Part shown: positions 1-10,544 of the stretch, piece by piece | How the letters are laid out: the number at the start of each line of letters is the position of its first letter | Numbering within the stretch: position 1 is the stretch's first letter | Source of the DNA: Simmondsia chinensis | Lineage: Eukaryota > Streptophyta > Magnoliopsida > Caryophyllales > Simmondsiaceae | Direction of reading: 5' to 3' | DNA length: 64,000 nucleotides | NCBI GenBank assembly: GCA_018398585.1 | Contig: JAGTTD010000001.1 | Span: 24,249,438-24,313,437, forward strand | The notes under the pieces: generated by a model | The model's database searches: none | The model's input: the letters and a program-made list of their open reading frames with translations, nothing else | What the model was told of the DNA's origin: nothing | Program-made: the position numbers and the translations under genes

Positions 1-1937
1 GTTTGGAATTCATAACTCTAAACCTAGGGTCGATTTAAAATTCCTAATTTTAAATCTACTCACTTAAATTCATAATTTAAATCAGCAGATCTAAATTCTT
101 AATTTAGATCTACTGGCCTTTTACTCTAATGCATTCATTACAATACATAAACTTAAACAGACATAATAACGAATACTATACATAAATAGAAAAGAGAAAC
201 TAAAAGAAGAAGGAAAGAGGAACATATCCGGAATTGCTCCAATAATATAGAATACCAAGAAAATCGAGACCCCGCGATCTTCTACGCAATGGCCTCAAAC
301 TGCCCAGAGGGTATGCTCCAAAAAATATTAAATTGAGGAAAAAAAATTTCAACGAAATTTTTTTTCTCGAATTAGGTCTCCTAAATAATTTCCAGAAACC
401 TAAAATAATTTATTTTGATTGAATGCCAAACTAATGAAATCGGTGCCTCTATTTATAGTAGACGACCGGAGCAAAAAATAGTAGATTTTAGATGTGGGAT
501 TCGCTGTTGTAATTCAAAACACAACGTTTATAACAAAATCGAGGCAAAACGTGTCGTTTCGATCCCAGGCCAGATCGTGGCCTTTGGTATTGAGCGTGAC
601 ACGTGGCAACTTCTGATTTGTTCTCGAGCGGGGACATAGATAACCCCCTTGGGACGATTGTCATGCACTGGTTCATCAGATCCGAAGCACACGGATCGCG
701 AGCCCTGTGCAATTTCCGTCCTCCTTTTTCTTCCCACATGTAAAAATTCATCTTATGAATTTTAATTTTTAAAATTATTTTATTTTATAATTTTCACCTT
801 TTATCCATCTCATGAATAATGTTTGGCAAAATTAATTTACCCATCTCATGGATAAAACAATTAATTTCAGTAATTCTTTAATATTTTTTTGATGGCAATA
901 CATACAGAGGCTTGCACAGGGACCTCAGGGACAGTTTAAATCGAGCTCCAAATGGATAAAATTAATCATCTCATGAAATAATTTAATTACCATTTAGTGA
1001 GATTTAATTCCACTAAATAAATATCACTGCACTCCAGACTTAATTATTTATTCGATATCTCACTAATAGACTGTATTGGTGACAACAACCCCTCTACCAG
1101 ATGTCCATGACAAAGGATAAATAAAACCACTACCATTATCCTTCTCACAGCTTCTCCATTAGTTACCGTGTCACTCTTTACTAAATAATTCATTTATATT
1201 TGAACATATTCAAAGTATAAATTTCAAATGTCAAACACCTGGAATACTTTGGCCAAAGTTTCTGAACTATTCAAATATTTGCGAATCAACTAAGGGGACA
1301 CCTGTATCTTATAAGAGACCGTAGATTCCCTATTGAATACCTGATCCTTGTCACATTTCATGCCACTACCTAGTGTACGTGGGATTTCATTCATTCGTTT
1401 AGACCACACTTGTAGTACACCAAAGTCACTAACGCTCCATGCACAAGTCTAGAATACCCTGAGGATTTACAGTCGTCGTCCATACAGTACAATATAAATC
1501 ACTCATCTCCGATAGTAGTCTGGAAATAAGTAATCCGCATGGTCCAACTCAGTGTGTCAATCTTATTAAACACACTAACTTAATACTTTTGGATCTCCAG
1601 CCACATGACCAAGACAAGTCATCTAAAGTGTCATGTTATAGTCTTAACGTACAAGTGGTCCAAACATGTCTTTGACGACGAGCCTTTCAAACAACAATCC
1701 ATACCATATGTTCCAAGTCTATCTGTGGCTTAGTCTCATAAACTACTTAGAACAAACATGTAAATTATAGTCTGAGGACTACACCCATCTCATAGATGTT
1801 TCCAAAAAGGAATCACATGCAGTATTAATGCTCGCTTACACTAATTTAACTAGAAAACGATTGGGACTTCAATCTTATTTATTAATTAAAATAATATATT
1901 CAGAATAAATCTGGATTTCAAGAAACTGTTTCTAACA
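1..1937 (-). mobile_element. Copia LTR, minus strand, cut by the window edge
   Basis: This is an LTR of the same copia family as 15133-17044, 26088-28246 and 53150-55068. Read on the minus strand it starts TGTTAGAAACAG at 1937 and runs off the left edge, so its 3' terminus is not seen. It shares long blocks with the other copies, including the TATA-type sequence near 448-456, the segment around 1590-1625 and the AT-rich 3' part at 1-180. It directly abuts copia protease sequence on its right, so it is either the 3' LTR of a copia element that lost most of pol or an LTR joined there by recombination. Confidence 0.85.
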
Positions 1938-3124
1938 GTTCCAAAACTCGCTCAATATCTATCATTGACTAAACTAGACATAGAAATCAAATTCTTGGGT
2001 GAGGAAGGTACATAAAGACAGTATTTAATTTAAAAACTCTACTACTAAAAACTAAGCTAATGTCTCCCATTCCTAAGGCTATAACGTGCCGCCCGTCTCC
2101 TACGATCAGGTATAGCCCTCCATCATATAGCCTCTTGGTCAGCCTAAGTTCCCGCAACATATTGCAAAAATGTTCTGTTGAACCTGAGTCCACACACTAT
2201 AAACCTAATGGACTCTCAACTGCACATGACTCAACCAAATAAAATATCTCCATACCTTGTCTTGATGGTTTCTTTGTCTTAGAAGGAAGAGTAGCTAAGT
2301 ACTCAGTGCAGCTCCTCTTTCAGTGGCCATCCTTCCAACAAAAGAAACACTTTCCTCCTAATGGCTTCTTTTTCATTGACTTAGAGGCTCCATTAACAAC
2401 TTTGCTCTTTTTGGTCTTCCCAAATTTTCTCTCTGATGATTTCCTGTTCCTAGTCAAAGATGCATGGGTTAAGTGGACAATCCCCTTCGCCCTCATCACC
2501 CACTTAGCAACTTTCTGCACTTTCATCAACTTAGCCAATAAATAATCCTTATTATTTATTGTAACGTCAGCCTAAATTGAGGAAAGTACTCTACTAAGAA
2601 GCTAAATATCACGTCCTGCTGTGATTGACTATCAATTTTTGCACCAAGCAACTTTAAATTGTTTAAGTAAGCCATCATTTTCAAAGCATGTTCTTGAGCT
2701 GGACTTCCTTCGGGCATTTTCATAAACATGAGCTTTCTAATTACCTCATATCGATTTCCTTTATCTTTTGCACCAAACATTGTCTTATGATGTTCCTTCA
2801 TTGCAGCTACTATCTTCATCTCAAGCATCTGATACTTGAGAACATTAGACTCATAAGCCAAGATATAACACCTTGTTCGATCATTGTACTTGATTCAGTG
2901 CTTATAACATTCCTTGGCAGCAATGACCACATTATTAGCGGGCATAAGATGATAAGGTTCAGTTAATCTAAATTTTTGTCCCTCGTCAATTAGCACAATA
3001 TCAATATTCATTTTCCAATTTGGATAATTTGGCCTAGCATAATGGTTATCCTTAAGTATGGATTGCATTGCACCAATAGTCGTCATGATTACATTTAAAC
3101 CATGCAAAATAAATCATACGAGTC
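1938..3124 (-). pseudogene. Copia gag-protease remnant
   Basis: Minus-strand Ty1/copia polyprotein, N-terminal part. Reading from 3107 leftwards there is a gag domain with NYPNWKMNID near its start and a later EHALKMMAYLNNLK segment (2556-2861). A complete CCHC zinc knuckle (C-F-F-C-W-K-D-G-H-W-K-R-S-C) lies near 2290-2345. The aspartic protease starts with DSGSTEH near 2190. Stops and frame changes interrupt it. The protease is followed by about 50 bp resembling the segment before integrase, then the LTR at 1937. Integrase, RT and RNase H are therefore missing. The right end stops at the gypsy LTR at 3125, so leader and 5' LTR are missing too. Confidence 0.85.
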
Positions 3125-4051
3125 TGTCATAACCCTCGGGTTGGTGGCGGGGTTGGTCACGATCTTAAGGCTCGTGACCGAGATAATAGAGGTTTAGAGT
3201 AGATGAGAGATAGAATTGAAGATGAAATGAAAGACAGTTTAGAAGAAAAAAAGAAACAAAGAAAATAGATAAGAAGTAGGGGTAATTAGAAGTTGACAAT
3301 TAAAAGAATGTTCATTAATATTCCAATTGATATCTATTACAAGCTGGACTAGGCCATTTATAGAAACTAAGTACAAATGATGTTTGCTGAAAAATGTCTA
3401 AGAAATAAAGAAAAATATCTAAAAATCATTGAATAACAACTTCTAGAGACTTCTGGACAGCTCTAGAAGGTTTTTGACTATTTTGGGTAATTTTGGCAAC
3501 TTCTGGAAGGTTCTAGAGGCTTCTAAAGTTCGCTGGCAGTTAGCTGGAATCTAGGCACTGCTACTGTGCCTGGGCTGTGACCTCAGGGCGCAAGATAGTG
3601 TGGCACTAGTATTAAGAATCTGGGTCTTGCTTGTGACCCTAGCACTGTCACAGACACTGTCATATACTCACTGGCTGTGACGCTAGTACCTGACCCGCAC
3701 TTGACTAGGACACGGAAGTAACACCCATGGCACTGAACTTGACATACCCCTTCATGTCAGGACATGCGCTTGGCCTAATCACCCAGGCGCAGCTAGGTGC
3801 GAGGCCTGTGCAGCCATACATAACCCTAGCTCACCCATGCACATCTCATGCACACTCACACACACACCATGCGCACACCACACGCATCTCAGCGTAACCC
3901 ATGCATAGATATGCACACCTCATGCACAACCATGTGCAATTCATGCGCATTCCAACGCAAGTCATGCACACTCTGGTGCATGACCCCATTTTCACGACCC
4001 TGGATGCATCAGCCACTGGATTGTGGCGTCCATAATGTCAAGCACATGACA
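3125..4051 (-). mobile_element. Gypsy-type LTR, 927 bp
   Basis: The segment begins TGTCATAACC and ends CATGACA on the plus strand, giving TG...CA ends with a 6-bp inverted repeat (TGTCAT/ATGACA). To its right on the minus strand is a polypurine tract (GAAGGGGAAGGGTTTG, ending at 4052) of the sort that precedes a 3' LTR, so this reads as the 3' LTR of a minus-strand element. Its promoter-proximal half (about 3830-3985) is rich in short CATGCACA-like repeats. No second copy is in the window. The 'gypsy' call rests on the coding-like tail upstream of the PPT and is moderate. Confidence 0.6.
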
Positions 4052-4714
4052 AACCCTTCCCCTTCAAATCATCCTTGTCCTCAAGGATGGTCTGACGGTA
4101 CAAACCTCCGCATCGGGTTCCCTGCCAACCATGTCTCTATACTAATATCACTATTCCATTCCTATTACAATTCAACTAGTAGATTGAAAACAACCTATTA
4201 CATTCGTACACTACTTGTAACATATATGATAATTATTACATTCATATACTACTACTAACATATATGTGAACCTATGCTAACCGATTCCTTGGCGTGTGCC
4301 CGACATCTTCCTTCCCGGGTGTGCCCCAGCTATTCTTGAGTTGTTGAAGTGATCCTTATCCCCAAGGATCAATTGCCAAGATCGGTATCAATGAATAGAG
4401 CTTCTTGTACCAATCCCAGTTCTATGAAAACATTCCCATACTCGGTGTGTTTATCTTCTCGTACTAATCCCGGTTATAGGGTAATGATCTCATACATGTG
4501 TCTTCTGGGCCTTCTTGCTGAAGCGTCTCCATGTAATTTTGATCTTGGCATGGTGAACTCGACACGTTCTTGCACATGCGTTGCCCTGAGCTGCCATCTA
4601 TCTTTGTGGACCCATGTGATGTTGCGGTTCTTGTCTCTTTGTGGAATCAAGAGTTTGGCCCATCTTAACCGCTGTTTTTGGTGCTTTGACTATGGAACGC
4701 GCAATTTAACCAAA
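4052..4714 (-). other. PPT and unassigned internal stub of the gypsy-type element
   Basis: Only the last part of an internal region remains between the PPT (4052-4068) and the LINE. Near 4065-4090, on the minus strand, is a LEDKDDLKGKG-like end such as commonly terminates plant gypsy polyproteins just before the PPT. The stretch 4260-4714 has short minus-strand open runs but nothing I can name. The breakpoint with the LINE is about 4700-4720, judged by where LINE RT similarity stops. Confidence 0.4.
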
Positions 4715-5281
4715 GAAGACATATCCGGGTGGTGTTCAGCGCACCCAACATGCGCCCTGAAACAAAGAAAGACTGCACGGCCCTAATCACTGCTCCTCCA
4801 ACCACCTCCCAGGCCCTCTTGAAAAAAAGGGAGGTGTAGCCACCAGGACCTGGGGCCCTGTCATCGCCTATGGAAAAAAGAGCATCCCGAACCTCAGCTG
4901 CAGATATCGTGGAAATAAGCGGGCGAGCCTGATCCTCGGAGATGTGAGTCTCAAAAATGTAAGAAACATCCTCAGTTAGCGGACCACCCGGCTCAGTCAA
5001 CAAATCCTGGAAGAAAGTAACCCCGGTCTAAGAGATCAACTGCAGATCATAAGTCCTCAGACTATCAGAGTCCACAATCAATGAGATCCGGTTCCGGGCC
5101 TGCCGATGGAGAACAGACCGATGAAAGAACCGAGTACTCTGATCCCCGAGCGAAAGCACTGAATACGCAACTTCTTATGGTAGAATGCCTCTTCATCCCG
5201 ACACAAAGTTGAATACTCATGAAAAATTCGGTGCTCCTCAAGACGCAGAGAAGGACTCTCAGGGTCCACATCCAAGGCCCT
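4715..5281 (-). pseudogene. LINE (L1-type) ORF2, linker and start of reverse transcriptase
   Basis: This continues the endonuclease ORF in minus-strand frames broken by small shifts. Recognisable parts are a post-EN linker (RALDVDPESPSLRLEEHR, about 5225-5280) and the RT N-terminal region with SAAEVRDALFSIGDDRAPGP (about 4840-4900), the usual 'D-K-A-P-G-P-D-G' block of plant L1 RTs. The protein stops after MLGALNTT at about 4715. The palm domain with its YxDD box, the C-terminal knuckle and the 3' UTR/poly(A) are all missing. Confidence 0.85.
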
Positions 5282-6229
5282 CTAGCTCGTAGCCCATGCA
5301 TCACGGGCCACCTCGACTCTGGCCGAGATGTAACTGTAGTGGCGGGTGTTGAGGGCCTTCAACTCACTCTTCAGCAACTTCAGCTTCTGAGTGAGCTGAT
5401 ACATCAGAGTACCCTCAACAAAAGTGTCCCTGACTCGTCTGACCGTGGGAAGGAAGTCCTCGTGATCGGCCCAAAGATTGAAGGACTTGAAAGGAAGTCG
5501 CAGGGCACGACGTGCCCCAAGCCCTCGTACCACAATGGCGCTATGGTCTGAGACCACATGGCGGGCAAGGAACTCAGCGGATGCGATGGGGAAGTCACGA
5601 AGCCAACCCTCACTGACTAGGCACCAGTCAAGCCGCTTGAGAATCAAGCGGTCACCCTCGGCCTTATTGGACCATGTAAAGTGAAGACCCGAAGAGGAGA
5701 TAGGTGCCAGCTCAGCCTTAGTAAGGCACTCCTGGAAGTCGTCCATGTGACCTGGCCAACCCTCCTGGCCACCGCATCGATCGGAAAGACTAAGGATGGC
5801 GTTGAAATCCCCAAGGAGGATCCAAGGCTCACCCAAGAGACTCAAGCTAGTGCTCCGAATATAGTCGTATAAAGCTTGACGAGGACCCGACTCGTTAAAG
5901 CCATAAACAAAAGTAGCGAGAAAGCTCATGGCCCCAGAAAGATCAGAGATACGACAAGTAAGGAACTGGTCTCCTCCTCGAATGAGCTCGACTCTATGAA
6001 TACCCGGATCCCAAGCAACGATAATGCGACACCACGTAAGGCAAACACCACTGAAGAGAAAGCTCCACCCATCGGTACACCGACCAATCACCGCCTCAAC
6101 ATCAGTAGGTTTGGTTTTGGTCTCGACCAAACCAATGACAGATAAACGATTGGAAGAAATCCATTCACGAACTGCCCGGGGAGATTTGGGATTGTTAAGC
6201 CCCCTAATATTCCAACAACCAACCACCAT
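5282..6229 (-). pseudogene. LINE (L1-type) ORF2 AP-endonuclease domain
   Basis: An apurinic/apyrimidinic-type endonuclease, which nicks target DNA to prime reverse transcription. I place the start at the ATG at 6229, giving MVVGCWNIRGLNNP, the usual start of plant L1 ORF2. The open frame extends upstream to 6274, but that part is not family-like. Catalytic blocks in order: WNIRGLN, VETK, GDFNAI (about residue 135) and SDHSA near the end. The domain is open for about 315 codons and then meets TAG at 5282-5284 where similarity continues in the same frame, so the stop is a lesion. ORF2 follows ORF1 closely, as in intact L1s. Confidence 0.9.
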
Positions 6230-6699
6230 GATGAAATAGTCAAGTGGGAGCGCGGCCCGCACACTTGGCCGCACGAGTAAACGGCCTCCTCGGGCCCTCT
6301 ACGGCGACCTCAACACATGGGGAAGTGGAAGTGTCCGACACACTCTCAAATCGGTACGACGTGTCAAGGCTCGGCACACTTGCCGACCGATTCCAGGAAC
6401 CTATAAGAGGGCTAGCGACTCCAAGAATGCCATCCTAGGCCATCTCCACCTCAACAGGAACATCAACTATCTCTGAGTCTTCCCGAAGAGGGGTGGGAAC
6501 AAAATCAGCGAAAGTCCGAGGCGAAAGAGAAACTGACCCAGAATCCGAAAGGACCGTACGAGCACTCGGCTCCCTAACATCCGAGCCAACCACCCCCCTC
6601 AACTCAACGGTACCAACCATGCATGGGCTAGGAGTCTCCAAGCAGTCCACACACCGATCAGCATCAAGTCCGACAGACCCAAGAGTCGGCCCACGACAA

Positions 6700-6990
6700 A
6701 TACCCCTAGAGGAAAGCCCCTCCAAAAGGGGCCCATTTCCTTTAGGAATAGCGGAAGTAGATGCACTAGAAGGAAGCCCCTCCAAATCGGGCCCATTCCG
6801 ACTAGTGTGTAAAACGGGTGACACCCTAGGGGAAAGCCCCTCCAAAGCGGGCCCATTTCCCCTAGGTGTGACAACGGGTCGGTCACTAGAGGGGAGCCCC
6901 ACCAGACCGGGTCCATCCCCTCTAATGCTAGTAGTAGGTGAGTCACGAGAGGAAAGCCCCTCCAAAGCGGGCCCATTTACTCTAGTCAAA
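6700..6990 (-). repeat. In-frame 60-bp tandem repeat in LINE ORF1
   Basis: Five near-identical units spaced exactly 60 bp apart. The motif AAGCCCCTCC starts near 6714, 6774, 6834, 6894 and 6954. On the minus strand each unit encodes 20 residues built around NGPALEGLSS. Because the period is divisible by three, the frame survives changes in copy number. Confidence 0.9.
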
Positions 6991-8059
6991 AATCTCGAGG
7001 GGCACGAACCATTCGGCTCGGTAGGACATTGTCAAACCGTAGGCCCAGGAAGAGAAAGTCGCCGCCCATGAACCACCGGCCCCAACCGCACACCCTCGTC
7101 CCCATTATCAACAGTCCCTCCCTTAAGCCCAACATTAGGCCCACCCGCTTCACCCACTTCCCGTGCTTCATTATCTACAATGGGCCCAATATCACAAGGC
7201 CCATCACAAGGCCCATTAACTCTTGCCACCCCAAGCCCAACATTAATGGGCTCATCCGTAAGCCCAACATTAGGAGTAGCGTTAGGATTAGCGTCTCTCC
7301 CACCCCTCTTACGCCGCCTCCACCGCAACCGGCCTTTTCTCCCGGCCACCACCTCCGGCTGCTCTGGGAGGATAGTGACGGTGTTCGGGGTGGGACAAGT
7401 GTGACCAAAGACCCTACATTTACGGAAAACTTTCGGCATACCCTCCAATTTAACCGTCACCGGTATGATTCGGCCATTGTAATCCACCAAGAGTCGCTTC
7501 GGCGGATCGGTCCAAGCGTCAAGTTGTACACATACACGAGCATAGCTAACCATAGTACCCTCCAAGGTTGGTTGGTCCATGAAAAGGGGGCGGCCCACAC
7601 CGCTAGCGATCAAGCTCAAAGAACTCTCCGACCATAAGGAGGCCGGAAGACCATGTAATTGGACCCAAATTGCAATCTGAGGGAGGTCCCGCGAGGGAGC
7701 GAAGTTGGGTTGCCAACGCTCAAGGGAAAGGTCATGCCCATTAAGGGTTCAAGGCCCACCCCTAAGAATCAAATCCGACTCAGCTATCGACTTAAATCGG
7801 AAGTAGTAGACCTCCTTATCCGCAATTACACATTCAAGTCCTTTCGACCCCTAAAGCATGCGAGCTAATGCGACACACCGAGAGTACGCAACACGACCCC
7901 TAATAATACGACCAACAAGACATCGGCCCCATTTTTCAAGGCCCGGTGCTACATCGGCGTCAGTGATAGCAGTGACCACTTCCCCATTCCCAAGCCTCGG
8001 AGGAACAAACCGAAGCGTACCACCTGGGGGTGGCGAGGCCGCCAACGAGACCCACGGCT

Positions 8060-8084
8060 GGGGGGGGGGGGGGGGGGGGGGGGG
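8060..8084. repeat. Homopolymer run, 25 G
   Basis: Uninterrupted run of 25 G on the plus strand inside the LINE ORF1 N-terminal region. On the coding (minus) strand it would read as polyproline. Such runs are prone to slippage and sequencing error, so the exact length is unreliable. Confidence 0.9.
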
Positions 8085-8246
8085 CGTCCGGTTCACCCAT
8101 GGCCAACCAAGACAAACAAAGCAATCAAGAAGACTCAAGCAAGGAAAAATTGTAACCACTTGTAACAAACTTCCAACATGCCCCAAACCTTCAAACAAAC
8201 AAAACAAACATGCTCTCCACCCCACCAACACAACAATGGCATTCAA

Positions 8247-8870
8247 GATCAGAACTCAAGCAAGGAAATTCAAGAAGCATGTTGAATTATCATCATCTAC
8301 CCAATCGGTCCCTGCTTAACCGAGAAAAACAGGGCACGATCGTGCCGATCCGAAAAATTCCAAGAAAACACCTCAAACAGCCAAGCCAAGAACAAGATCA
8401 AGGAGGATAGAGAGCGTGTACCAAGAATTGCTCCAAAATAGAAGAGATCCAATCAAAAAATGAGTGAGAAAGAAGACCCCGAGGAGAGAGAAAATGAACA
8501 CCACAGTCATCAATCGTCCAAGAAACATCAGGGGAACACCATGGGCAAAGGCCCGAGCAGATGGAGAATGAGAAATAGCATCCTACGCCGTCATCAACAT
8601 CAAAAGTCGAACAACCTCGCTCACATGTGTTTCCACCCTCAAAAATCAAAGTGATCAGATTGACGCCAAAATGGTTCCATTAGAAAGAGGAGATCACGAC
8701 GACTCCAAAACTGGCCTCCGCTCCGCCGTACGACACCGCACGCGCCACCACGCGCCGAGAAAAGCCTGCAATGGAGGAGGAAGAAACCCCACGCTCCACC
8801 CGGGTCTGCCCACGGGCCGCCAGCCGGAAATCACCTATGAGAGCATCTCTCTCTGTTCCTGATTAGTGGA
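8247..8870 (-). other. Presumed 5' untranslated region of the LINE
   Basis: Upstream of LINE ORF1 on the minus strand, with no coding similarity I can name. The outer part (about 8660-8850) is GC-rich, with CCGCTCCGCC- and CGCGCCACCACGCGCC-like stretches that differ from the AT-rich surroundings. That fits an L1 5' UTR carrying an internal promoter. The outer limit near 8870 is where composition changes. No target duplication could be found because the LINE's other end is gone. Confidence 0.45.
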
Positions 8871-8989
8871 GTATTTATTTGTTGTGGCATAATCTCATCA
8901 TCCACTAAAATAGATATCCCAAATGTCATTTAAGGACTTCGTCCATCTCATGGTATGTGCTTTGAAAGAAAATAACATCACATGCCTAA

Positions 8990-9690
8990 TAATGAACTCG
9001 TAAACAAAAGATGACAGTGAACAACTTTTATTCAATAATAAAAATGTTCACATAAAATGAGTTCCCTAGGATACGAACTCTAACACATAAGCAATGTTAA
9101 GACGAGTGTAGTTCATTATGAATATTACACTGCCAATTATTTTAGCGTATTCAACATGTGATACACTATCTCCTATGTTTCTTTTCAAATGAACACTAGG
9201 CTCACATGCAGTAAACAGGTATGTCATCATAATGACCAATATTTTCTCCACGTAATAGCATTGACTCAAAGTCAAACCCTCAGGTGTTCCAGTTATTTTA
9301 ACCCCAAGTATCACATCGGCCTAACCTAGCTATTTTATATCAAAACATGTGCTCAAGAAAGACTTAGTATTATTCACAATATTCACACTCATACAGTTAC
9401 ACAATCATTATCAACATGCTTAGGATATACACATGCATCACCACTATTTACAACTAAACTATGCGTGATCAAGGTGCAATAAATTTTTGATGCTATTGTT
9501 TAGGCGTTTATTTAAGTCCAGGGATTTTGCAAGTTTGCATATTTTTTGCTCCAAGCTAGGAAACGCGAATCCCTCGAGTTCTTCTTTATACATATCCTTC
9601 TCAAGATCATCATTCAAAAAGGTGGTTTCATGTCCATTTGGTGTACTACAAGGTTATGTATGGACCCATTTTGATGATAATCAGAGTTGA
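8990..9690 (-). pseudogene. Copia reverse-transcriptase fragment
   Basis: Two minus-strand pieces of copia RT. 9490-9690 gives a FLNDDLEKDMYKEELEGF segment (equivalent to the AFLNG..EE..Y..PEGF block). 9066-9314 gives ILGVKITGTPEGLTLSQ, then YVEKIL and EYAKIIGSVIFIMNYTR. The YVDD box region between them is missing or scrambled (9315-9490). A different copia lineage from the LTR family at 1-1937 is likely. No LTRs are attached, although 8990-9065 may be start-of-LTR sequence. The stretch 8871-8989 shows nothing I can name. Confidence 0.75.
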
Positions 9691-9710
9691 CCTATTCGGG
9701 GTTAGAGTTA

Positions 9711-10529
9711 GATTGCCCTTGAGGTTCCTTTGCAAGCCTTTACTTAAGCATAATTTTGAAAATATTAAAAAAAAATAAACTTATGGTATGAATTATTTAT
9801 TTATGAGATAAATAAATTTTTATGCTAAACAAATATCAATGAGAGTCATATTTTAAAATAAAAAAAAAAAAATAAGGTTTGACTTAAGTCATGTGTACAA
9901 AAAAAAAAAGGGTGCATGATGTCAGCAACGCAAATTGTAGTTTGAACACGAAGCTTGCAGTGGCTTTTCTTTTCGTTATAAATACGATTTATTTTTTCAG
10001 GAGAAGTATTAGGTTTTGGGTTTTCGAACCTAGTTTTCTCCCACGATGATAACCTTTGTTTTAAGAATTTTTTTATATTATTGTTTAGTTTAATTTTTCT
10101 GAAAATTTATTTTTGGAAAAGATTAAAGAAAATTTTTAAAAAAAAGTTTCCTAAATTAAATATTTTGGATCCTATCCTCCCAGTGCTAGAAGAGGTCATT
10201 GCGAAGAAGACCTTGAGGTGTCAAGAGATCTTCAACCAATTTTGGATCTTCAAATCGAAATCGGGATCCGCACTTCAGTTATGTCTCAATTAAGTCTTTG
10301 GTATTTAATTTATTTTTCTTTTATTTCATTTATTCTATGTATTACGTCCATTTGTTTTATTCCATATTTTTCGTTTTTCATAGTATGAACCTTTTAGAAT
10401 AAGATCTAGATCGGATTAAATATTTAATTAGGTCAGGCCTTCAGATTTAAAATTAAAAATTTTAAATTAGTTTTCTGCTGTACCTGCTCTAGTCAATTCG
10501 GGAAAATTTTTTGAAATACATTCTCAACA
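9711..10529 (+). mobile_element. 5'-truncated 5' LTR of copia P
   Basis: It ends ...TCTCAACA at 10529, followed by A and a perfect TGGTATCAGAGC primer-binding site, which fixes the LTR 3' end and plus orientation. Near 9715-9760 it resembles the middle of the L0 LTR (the 'CCCTTGAGGTTCC...GCAAGCCTTT' stretch), so P is a diverged relative of the L0/L1b family. The first part of the LTR is missing, replaced by the inverted copia fragment to the left. AT-rich, with A-runs at about 9770 and 9860-9910. Confidence 0.65.
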
Positions 10530-10531
10530 AT

Positions 10532-10543
10532 TGGTATCAGAGC
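10532..10543 (+). other. Primer-binding site of copia P (initiator Met tRNA)
   Basis: TGGTATCAGAGC is complementary to the 3' end of plant initiator methionine tRNA, two bases after the LTR end at 10529. This is the minus-strand priming site of reverse transcription. Confidence 0.9.
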
Positions 10544-10544
10544 C

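Larger units (their letters stand above)
6435..8246 (-). pseudogene. LINE ORF1 (DUF4283-like, CCHC) with repeat-rich C-terminus
   Basis: Minus-strand ORF1 RNA-binding protein. The N-terminal part (7851-8246) has LRFVPPRLGNGEVVTAI and RGRVAYSR-like segments. The middle (7032-7619) has GRPLFMDQPTLEGTMVSYAR, VCVQLDAWTDPPKR and a damaged zinc knuckle (C-R-V-F-G-H-T-C). The C-terminal part (6435-6989) is a tandem repeat. The order DUF4283 then zf-CCHC_4 is typical of plant L1 ORF1. Frames change near 7630-7850 and 7000, and a 25-base G run (8060-8084) interrupts the N-terminus, so it is not functional. The true start codon is not determined. Confidence 0.85.

Noticed and set aside
3848..4258. 136-codon plus-strand ORF
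   Set aside because: It runs antisense through the promoter half of a minus-strand LTR; its His/Thr-rich sequence comes from CATGCACA repeats, not a gene.
6493..7071. 192-codon plus-strand ORF opposite LINE ORF1
   Set aside because: Shadow of the 60-bp repeat; the minus strand carries the DUF4283/CCHC protein.
10081..10293. 70-codon plus-strand ORF
   Set aside because: Lies inside the LTR of copia P just upstream of the PBS; low-complexity Lys/Phe sequence with no similarity.
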